From Bacteroidales bacterium UBA1216 (GTDB taxonomy: Bacteria; Bacteroidota; Bacteroidia; Bacteroidales; Paludibacteraceae), in contig DBXI01000059.1 in assembly GCA_002309255.1 (NCBI GenBank), positions 1-27,787 of the forward strand: 27,787 nt of DNA. Reading direction: 5' to 3'. How positions within the stretch are numbered: the stretch's first letter is position 1; the number at the start of each line of letters is the position of its first letter. The translations under genes and the position numbers were made by a program. The notes beneath the pieces were generated by a model, which ran no database searches, was not told the DNA's origin, and saw only the letters and a list, made by a program, of their open reading frames with translations. This document shows positions 22,373-27,787 of this stretch, piece after piece.

Positions 22373-22380
22373 TATCTTTG
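22373..22380 (+). promoter_or_regulatory. -7 element (TATCTTTG) of the acyl-CoA synthetase gene
   Basis: TATCTTTG matches the TAnnTTTG -7 consensus and lies 68 nt before the ATG at 22449. A TTTG -33 box at the usual distance is not present; the nearest candidate is TTTC. With the Crp-gene promoter 70 bp away in the opposite direction, the 233-bp gap is a divergent control region. Confidence 0.6.
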
Positions 22381-22448
22381 TATCGCTTTAGAGTGAAAAA
22401 AGCAATAATCGTACCAAATTGAGCATAAAATTAAACAAAATAGAAAGA

Positions 22449-24119
22449 ATGGAAAAAGAATTAGAGACACGCCACTACTTGGAGTTCCTTCAGGGGACGA
22501 TGCATCGTCGTTGGAACAATCTCGCGTTGGCTGATTTTGACGGTGCTAACCGCTACAACTACTCCGATCTGGCTCGTGAGATTGAGCGTCTTCACTTGAC
22601 CTTCGAACTGATGGGTGTTAAGCCCGGCGACAAGATTGCAATGTGCGGTCGTAACTGCGCCAACTGGGCTGCAACGTTTTTGGCTGTAGTATCGTACAAG
22701 GCCGTAGTGGTCAGCATACTGCCTGACTTCACCGGCGAGGGCATCGAGGGGTTGGTCAATCACTCCGACGCAGTGCTGCTATATGTCGGCCCTAATGTTC
22801 GTAAGAAGATCAATGCCGCCAATATGCCTAATCTGAAGGCTGTGGTGTTCATGGACGAGCACTCGCTGGATTTCGTGGCTAACGACAAATTGAAGAAGGC
22901 CTTTGAGTCGGTCAACGATGCACTGAGCAAGAAATTCCCCAACGGCGTGCCGGTAGACGTGGTGGATGCCTACCCGACGGACAACATGAACGATCTGGCG
23001 ATCATCAACTATACATCCGGCACAACATCGGCGCCTAAGGGTGTTATGCTCACCAACCTGAACCTGTCCGGCAATGTGGACTTTGCTGCGCATCGCATCC
23101 CGCACCTTCCTGGGGATGCAGAGCTCTCCATGCTGCCTATAGCACATATGTTCGGACTGATGTTTGAGTTCCTCTACCAGTGCTGCGACGGCGCCGAGAC
23201 CTACTTCCTGACCGGTGCACCTACCCCGTCGGCGCTCATGAAGGCGTTCGCCGAGGTGCATCCGTTTATGATTCTCACAGTACCTCTGGTCATCGAGAAG
23301 ATTATCAAGAAGAAGGTGCTGCCTGTTATCAACAAACCGATTATGAAGATCCTGTGGCACACGCCGGGTATCCGTCTTATCATCCGTAACAAGGTCAAGG
23401 AGAGCCTCATGCAGGCATTTGGCGGTAAGCTACGCTTCCTAATCATCGGTGGTGCGGCGCTTAACGGAGAAGTAGAACAAGTGCTCAAAGATATCAAGTT
23501 CTGCTACTGCGTCGGTTATGGTATGACTGAGTGTGCACCGTTGATCTCGTATGAAGATTGGTGGAAGTACAAGTTCCACAGTTGCGGTAAGGGCTTGGAG
23601 CAGTGTCGCGTACGTATTGACAGCGAAGATCCGCTTCGTGTGACGGGTGAGATACAGGTTAAGGGCGTGAACGTCATGAAAGGCTACTACCGCAACGAGG
23701 AAGCCACCAAGGCTGTCTTCACAGAGGATGGCTGGATGCGTACCGGTGACCTCGGCATACTCGACGAGGAAGGCAACATCTTCATCAAGGGTCGTAGCAA
23801 GAACATGATCTTAGGTCCGTCAGGGCAGAATATCTACCCCGAGGAGATCGAGGACAAACTGAACTCACTTCCCTGCGTAGTGGAGTCCGTTGTTGTTGAT
23901 CGCGACCGCAAGCTCGTGGCTCTCGTCTACCCGGACACCACTGCTGAAGGCAAGAAGTTGCTGGCTGAAGGTCAGACGCTTGAGCAACTCATGGAACAGA
24001 ACCTGCAGGCACTCAATGCTGTGATGCCTCACTATAGCAAGGTGTCCGCTATCGAGCTGGTGGACAAGGAGTTCGAGAAAACGCCCAAACGTAGCATCAA
24101 ACGTTTCATGTACAAATAA
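22449..24119 (+). CDS. AMP-forming long-chain acyl-CoA synthetase
   Basis: The 556-aa product activates a fatty acid via acyl-AMP to acyl-CoA. The phosphate loop is INYTSGTTSAPKGVML (about residues 190-205). The adenine and fatty-acid region is VGYGMTECAPLI, and GWMRTGDLG supplies the ribose-binding Asp. The C-terminal domain ends with the catalytic-lysine block KTPKRSIKRFMYK. It is somewhat shorter than FadD-type enzymes of 560-600 aa and lacks a clear membrane segment. The start is ATG 22449 (MEKELETRHYLEFLQ); an upstream TTG frame is less likely. The last 14 nt overlap the convergent nth gene. The specific acyl substrate cannot be read. Confidence 0.9.
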   Translation: MEKELETRHYLEFLQGTMHRRWNNLALADFDGANRYNYSDLAREIERLHLTFELMGVKPGDKIAMCGRNCANWAATFLAVVSYKAVVVSILPDFTGEGIEGLVNHSDAVLLYVGPNVRKKINAANMPNLKAVVFMDEHSLDFVANDKLKKAFESVNDALSKKFPNGVPVDVVDAYPTDNMNDLAIINYTSGTTSAPKGVMLTNLNLSGNVDFAAHRIPHLPGDAELSMLPIAHMFGLMFEFLYQCCDGAETYFLTGAPTPSALMKAFAEVHPFMILTVPLVIEKIIKKKVLPVINKPIMKILWHTPGIRLIIRNKVKESLMQAFGGKLRFLIIGGAALNGEVEQVLKDIKFCYCVGYGMTECAPLISYEDWWKYKFHSCGKGLEQCRVRIDSEDPLRVTGEIQVKGVNVMKGYYRNEEATKAVFTEDGWMRTGDLGILDEEGNIFIKGRSKNMILGPSGQNIYPEEIEDKLNSLPCVVESVVVDRDRKLVALVYPDTTAEGKKLLAEGQTLEQLMEQNLQALNAVMPHYSKVSAIELVDKEFEKTPKRSIKRFMYK

Positions 24120-24747
24120 GCTTCCAATAACGGCAGCAGGACTGTAAACCGCACTCAGTGCATTTAGGTTTGCGAGCCTGACAGATATAACGCCCGTGCA
24201 GCAAAAGCCAGTGATGGGCTTTCGGAATAAGCTGTTCGGGAATATATCGAGTCAAAGTCTTCTCTGTTTGCAGAGGAGACTTACTTTTTGTGGTCAGTCC
24301 TATGCGTTCCGCTATGCGGAAGATATGCGTATCCACCGCCATCGTCGGTTGTTGCCAGATCACGGCGCACACCACGTTAGCCGTCTTCCGCCCTACTCCG
24401 GGCAGGGTCTGCAGATCATCGATATTGTCGGGCACCTGACCGTGATAGACGTTCACGAGGCGCTCGGCGGTGGCTTTCAGGTGTTGTGCCTTGGCATTGG
24501 GGTAACTCACCGAGCGGATATAACTAAAGATCTCTGCCTCGGATGCCTGCGCCATGTCATTAGGCGTAGGGTATGCGGCAAACAGAGCCGGCGTGACTAT
24601 ATTCACGCGTTTGTCGGTGCACTGCGCGGATAGCATCACGGCCACCAGCAACTGAAATGGGTTGGCGAAGTTCAACTCTGACCCAGCCTGAGGCATATTC
24701 GCCTCAAACCACGCCAAGCATCGCTCATATCGCTCTCTCGTCGTCAT
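24106..24747 (-). CDS. nth: Endonuclease III
   Basis: Nth is the bifunctional DNA glycosylase/AP lyase that removes oxidised pyrimidines. The 213-aa product has the helix-hairpin-helix LPGVGRKTANVV with the catalytic Lys, the catalytic Asp in MAVDTHIFRI, and a complete 4Fe-4S loop near the C-terminus with spacing C-x6-C-x2-C-x5-C (starting in YICQARKPKC). The start is ATG 24747; an upstream TTG lies in the heptamer array. Its end overlaps the acyl-CoA synthetase gene tail to tail by 14 nt, so the two mRNAs would be complementary there. Confidence 0.95.
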   Translation of the reverse strand: MTTRERYERCLAWFEANMPQAGSELNFANPFQLLVAVMLSAQCTDKRVNIVTPALFAAYPTPNDMAQASEAEIFSYIRSVSYPNAKAQHLKATAERLVNVYHGQVPDNIDDLQTLPGVGRKTANVVCAVIWQQPTMAVDTHIFRIAERIGLTTKSKSPLQTEKTLTRYIPEQLIPKAHHWLLLHGRYICQARKPKCTECGLQSCCRYWKLICT

Positions 24748-24755
24748 CCTTAGAA

Positions 24756-24776
24756 ATATCAACTATCAACTGTCAA
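24756..24776 (-). repeat. Heptamer array, 3 units (MTRTCAA)
   Basis: The + strand units are ATATCAA, CTATCAA and CTGTCAA. The array contains the TGA stop of the DUF4924-like gene (24766-24768) and encodes its last residues (VDS). It ends 8 bp before the nth ATG. On the coding strand each unit has a TGA. Confidence 0.88.
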
Positions 24777-25248
24777 CTTCTTCCTCCTCAGCTTCGAGCT
24801 CACCTTGCTTGTAGTAGGTCTTACTCAAATACTGCAGGATGCTGGTGGCTTGCTGCTGCACCTCTTGCGTCTCGGCGCTGATGGGGCGTTTCTGCAGACG
24901 CAGCATCATGATCTGGTAGAGCAGCAGCAGACATGCCTCGATGTTCGACATCGTCGGACGGTCGGTGCGCGCCTTGAGCATGTTCAGCGCTGGCGTCAGG
25001 CGGATCATCGCCGCGCGGTACGTTGCTTCCTGCGTCAGGATATCGTCGCTGAGCATCTCCAGCTCCTTCAGTGCGATCTGCGCCAGCTGGATATGTCCGC
25101 CGTCCATCACATCATCGGCATGCATCATCCGGAAAATGTCCGACAGCTCTTCACTGCTCTCCGCCTGCTCGGGGAAAGCACGCAGGTAATCCTCTAACTG
25201 CCACAAGTAGAGGATATATTCGGCTATGTTTTCTTTCTTGGTCTTCAT
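24766..25248 (-). CDS. DUF4924-like protein
   Basis: The 160-aa product starts MKTKKENIAEYILYLWQLEDYLRAF, which matches my memory of the Bacteroidales DUF4924 family opening (IAEYL.YMWQ.ED..RA). The body is all helical with Leu/Met-rich segments (HIQLAQIALKELEMLSDDIL, then EACLLLLYQIMMLRLQ), and the tail is acidic (ELEAEEEEVDS). There is no signal peptide or membrane segment. The function is unknown. The gene lies between an SDR and nth, joined to both by repeat arrays, one with 9-bp units upstream and one with 7-bp units downstream. Confidence 0.75.
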   Translation of the reverse strand: MKTKKENIAEYILYLWQLEDYLRAFPEQAESSEELSDIFRMMHADDVMDGGHIQLAQIALKELEMLSDDILTQEATYRAAMIRLTPALNMLKARTDRPTMSNIEACLLLLYQIMMLRLQKRPISAETQEVQQQATSILQYLSKTYYKQGELEAEEEEVDS

Positions 25249-25293
25249 GTTCTGGTTATTCTGGATTTTCTGGGTATTCTAGATATTCTATTT
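25249..25293 (-). repeat. 9-bp tandem array, 5 units
   Basis: The + strand units are GTTCTGGTT, ATTCTGGAT, TTTCTGGGT, ATTCTAGAT and ATTCTATTT. The array starts next to the ATG of the DUF4924-like gene and covers the TAG stop of the SDR gene (25288-25290). It holds the same position as the heptamer arrays but has a 9-bp period. Confidence 0.9.
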
Positions 25294-26115
25294 CTGGAAC
25301 TTGGATACCCAGTTATACGTCAATCTGACGAGCCAATCGGGCGTGTGTTTGAGAATAGGTGTTGACAGGTGGTTGATCACGCCCGGCATGTCGGCTTTCT
25401 TGCCTTGGAACATGCGTTTCAGCGCACGCTTCACCAGCTTCTCCGGCGGGATACTAACCGTCAGGTTCACTGCCAGTTTGCGTAGGTTAGGCGCCAATCC
25501 GAACAAGGCTGTATCCACCGCACCTGGGGTCATCACTGTTATGTTCACGCCCTGCGGATACAGTTCGTACCAAATCGATTTGGAGAAGTTGTAGATGAAC
25601 GCCTTGGTCGAGTTGTAGGTCTGTATGCCCGGATACGCCATCCATGCGGACATCGATGACATATTCAGTATGTACCCTTTCCGCCGTGGTTTGCCCAGCA
25701 CACGCGTCTGTTGCTCTTCATCGGTCAGCTCGCGCTTGATCATATCCTCGGCAAACAGACGCGTCAGCTTGGCTACGGTCACCACGTGCAGCATCAGCAT
25801 CAGCTCAAAGCGCTTCATGCTCGTTTCCGTCAGCGGATTGAAGAAGAACACCCCCGCGTTGTTGATCAGTATATCCACCTGCAGCTGATGATCAGCGCAG
25901 TACTGATGCAGCTGCTCGGCTGCATCCTGACGACTTAGATCCATATATAGCGGCGTGGTCTTAACGCCATAAGTCGCTGCCAACTGTTTGGCTACCTCTA
26001 TCTGTTCCTGTTCCTGATTGCTGACCAGCAGCAGATCGGTGTGGTAATCGCGTGCAAGGGCGGTTGCGTACTGCAACCCTATGCCAGACGACGCTCCTGT
26101 AACTAATGCAAGCAT
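25288..26115 (-). CDS. Short-chain dehydrogenase/reductase
   Basis: The 275-aa product is a classical SDR. The Rossmann TGASSGIG motif (residues 6-13) binds NAD(P), INNAGVF is the structural NNAG, and the catalytic residues are the Ser in MSSMSAW and Tyr/Lys in QTYNSTK. The segment after TPGAVDT and the hydrophobic, basic C-terminus (TPDWLVRLTYNWVSKF) are like those of SDRs acting on lipids or other hydrophobic substrates. The substrate is unknown. It lies between ettA and the DUF4924-like gene on the same strand. Confidence 0.9.
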   Translation of the reverse strand: MLALVTGASSGIGLQYATALARDYHTDLLLVSNQEQEQIEVAKQLAATYGVKTTPLYMDLSRQDAAEQLHQYCADHQLQVDILINNAGVFFFNPLTETSMKRFELMLMLHVVTVAKLTRLFAEDMIKRELTDEEQQTRVLGKPRRKGYILNMSSMSAWMAYPGIQTYNSTKAFIYNFSKSIWYELYPQGVNITVMTPGAVDTALFGLAPNLRKLAVNLTVSIPPEKLVKRALKRMFQGKKADMPGVINHLSTPILKHTPDWLVRLTYNWVSKFQK

Positions 26116-26132
26116 ATGATTCTATTGTCTCC

Positions 26133-26160
26133 TTTTAACTATAAACAATAATCTCTAAAC
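26133..26160 (-). repeat. Heptamer array, 4 degenerate units
   Basis: The + strand units are TTTTAAC, TATAAAC, AATAATC and TCTAAAC. The array overlaps the ettA stop (TAG at 26155-26157) and ends 17 bp before the SDR ATG. It is more diverged than the others, but the period is still 7 bp. Confidence 0.75.
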
Positions 26161-27787
26161 TAACTTTTTATAGTGTATTCGTTTCGGCGTGAGCGCATCT
26201 TCGCCCAAGCGCATCTTCTTGTTGGCTTCGTAGTCGGAGTAGTCGCCTTCGAACCAGAACACCTTGCTGTCACCTTCAAAGGCAAGGATGTGCGTGCATA
26301 TACGGTCGAGGAACCAGCGGTCGTGGCTGATGACAACGGCGCAGCCCGCGAAGTTCTCCAAGCCTTCCTCGAGTGCGCGCAGAGTGTTGACATCAATATC
26401 GTTGGTCGGCTCATCGAGCAGCAGCACGTTGGCTTCGCTCTTGAGCGTCAGCGCCAGATGCAGACGATTGCGCTCACCGCCGGACAGCACGCCGCACTTC
26501 TTCTCCTGATCGGCACCGGTGAAATTAAACCGACTCAGGTATGCACGCGCGTTGACTTCGCGTCCGCCCACGCGGATGAACTCCGTGCCGTTGGCGATCG
26601 TTTCGTAAACGGTTTTGTTCGGGTCTATGTTCGAGTGCACCTGATCCACGTAGCCGACCTTGACGGTCTCGCCTACGCTGAACGTGCCTTTGTCTGGCTT
26701 CTCCATGCCCATGATCATGCGGAACAGGGTTGTCTTACCTGCGCCGTTGGGGCCGATTATACCCACGATGCCGTTAGGTGGCAGCATGAAGTTCAGATCC
26801 TCCATCAGCAGCTTATCGCCAAAGGCTTTGGATACGCCCTCGGCGTTGATGACCTTGTTGCCCAGACGTGGACCATTGGGTATGAAGATCTCCAGCTTCT
26901 CCTCACGCTCTTTCTGCTCCTCGTTCATCATCTTGTCATATGCCCCCAGACGAGCTTTCGACTTGGCTTGACGGGCTTTCGGTGCCATTCTCACCCACTC
27001 TAACTCGCGCTCCAGGGTCTTGCGGCGCTTCGAGGCTTGCTTCTCCTCCTGCGCCATACGTGTGGTCTTCTGCTCCAGCCAAGACGAATAGTTGCCCTTC
27101 CAAGGGATACCTTCGCCACGGTCAAGCTCCAGTATCCATCCTGCCACATTATCCAGGAAGTAACGGTCGTGGGTGATACAGATCACTGTTCCCGGGTACT
27201 GATGCAGGTGTTGCTCCAGCCAGTCTATACTTTCTGCATCCAAGTGGTTTGTCGGCTCGTCGAGTAGCAGCACGTCGGGTTGTTGCAGAAGCAGGCGGCA
27301 GAGCGCCACTCGACGGCGTTCGCCGCCTGAAAGTGTCTGAACATTCGCATCATCCGCCGGACAGCGCAGGGCATCCATCGCCCTGTCCAGGCGCTGGTCG
27401 ATGTTCCATGCATCAGCCGCGTCCAGCTTGTCCTGCAGTTCCGCCTGACGCGCTAAGAGCTTGTCGAAATCTGCATTAGGCTCGGCAAATGCCATATTGA
27501 TCTCATCGAACTCACGCAGCATATCCATGATGGGCTGCACGCCTTCCTGCACGCACTCACGAACGGTTTTTGTCGGGTCAAGTTGCGGATCCTGCTCCAG
27601 GTAGCCGACTGTATATCCCGGCGAGAAAACGACCTCGCCCTGGTAGTTCTTGTCGATACCGGCAATGATCTTCATCAGCGTGGATTTACCCGCGCCGTTC
27701 AGACCGATGATGCCGATCTTTGCGCCATAGAAGAAACTGAGGTAAATATTGTTCAGAATACGTTTCTGGTTCTGCTGGATGGTCTTG
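26155..27787 (-). CDS. ettA: ABC-F protein, EttA-like translational throttle (N-terminus outside window)
   Basis: The frame is open to the window edge and adds 37 residues before the first internal Met (27675), including Walker A GLNGAGKST of the first ATPase domain. About 15-20 N-terminal residues are missing. Domain 1 has LSGGERRRVALC and LLLDEPTNHLD. The linker includes GIPWKGNYSSWLEQKTTRM and VRMAPKARQAKSKARL, the basic arm and linker that touch the ribosomal E site. Domain 2 has GPNGAGKTT, LSGGERNRLHLAL and LLLDEPTNDID. There are no membrane segments. EttA gates the first peptide bond according to the ATP/ADP ratio; that function is known from E. coli and inferred here. Confidence 0.93.
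   Translation of the reverse strand, partial: KTIQQNQKRILNNIYLSFFYGAKIGIIGLNGAGKSTLMKIIAGIDKNYQGEVVFSPGYTVGYLEQDPQLDPTKTVRECVQEGVQPIMDMLREFDEINMAFAEPNADFDKLLARQAELQDKLDAADAWNIDQRLDRAMDALRCPADDANVQTLSGGERRRVALCRLLLQQPDVLLLDEPTNHLDAESIDWLEQHLHQYPGTVICITHDRYFLDNVAGWILELDRGEGIPWKGNYSSWLEQKTTRMAQEEKQASKRRKTLERELEWVRMAPKARQAKSKARLGAYDKMMNEEQKEREEKLEIFIPNGPRLGNKVINAEGVSKAFGDKLLMEDLNFMLPPNGIVGIIGPNGAGKTTLFRMIMGMEKPDKGTFSVGETVKVGYVDQVHSNIDPNKTVYETIANGTEFIRVGGREVNARAYLSRFNFTGADQEKKCGVLSGGERNRLHLALTLKSEANVLLLDEPTNDIDVNTLRALEEGLENFAGCAVVISHDRWFLDRICTHILAFEGDSKVFWFEGDYSDYEANKKMRLGEDALTPKRIHYKKLV

Overview
The window reads as chromosome from a member of the order Bacteroidales (phylum Bacteroidota). The evidence is protein resemblance (an S41 protease with a Bacteroidales layout, an EttA-type ABC-F protein, an OmpH/Skp-like chaperone, a DUF4924-like protein, MlaD next to an amidase) and two clean Bacteroidota-type promoters (TTTG, 20 nt, TAACTTTG) at 9096-9127 and 22271-22302. 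I cannot assign a family or genus. There is no rRNA, tRNA, CRISPR array, transposase or prophage gene.

Layout. 1-365 (+): the tail of an unknown gene, then a small PII-like protein. 401-8185 (-): a run made of lon, a shortened YigZ, a PlsC-like acyltransferase, coaD, an S41 C-terminal processing protease and an Ig-like lipoprotein. 8186-9775: an AT-rich accessory-looking zone holding one HTH regulator and two gene-free stretches full of repeats. 9776-10828 (-): a glycosyltransferase. 10975-22215 (-): thirteen tightly packed genes behind one strong promoter, running Crp-family regulator, polyprenyl-phosphate-type glycosyltransferase, amidase, MlaD, FolD, two ABC-2 permeases, a 70-aa membrane protein, OmpH-like, Wzi-like outer-membrane protein, CdsA, a small acidic protein and an LpxL-like acyltransferase. 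22449-24119 (+): a long-chain acyl-CoA synthetase, diverging from the Crp gene and overlapping nth tail to tail. 24106-27787 (-): EttA (N-terminus outside the window), an SDR, a DUF4924-like protein and endonuclease III.

The common theme is envelope and lipid biogenesis: acyl activation, acyl transfer to glycerolipid and lipid A, CDP-diacylglycerol synthesis, lipid transport (MCE), glycan export and peptidoglycan cleavage, plus quality control (Lon, CTP protease, Skp-like chaperone).

The most striking structure is not a gene. Almost every same-strand gene junction that is not an overlap holds a short array of tandem 7-bp units (one array has 9-bp units). Each array has its own unit sequence, starts at or just inside the stop codon of the upstream gene and runs to just before, or into, the next start codon. 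In nearly all of them each unit carries a stop triplet, and a 7-bp period places it in successive frames. One array lies in frame inside a glycosyltransferase gene (21326-21353). A second intergenic family is a 20-bp palindrome AGCAGCCAA-n5-GCTGCT (5341-5360, 19403-19422, with a 12-nt relic at 14978-14989). The zone 8186-9775 also holds an 11-bp periodic array, 20-bp direct repeats, and a 689-bp segment bounded by imperfect inverted repeats that encloses the HTH gene promoter.
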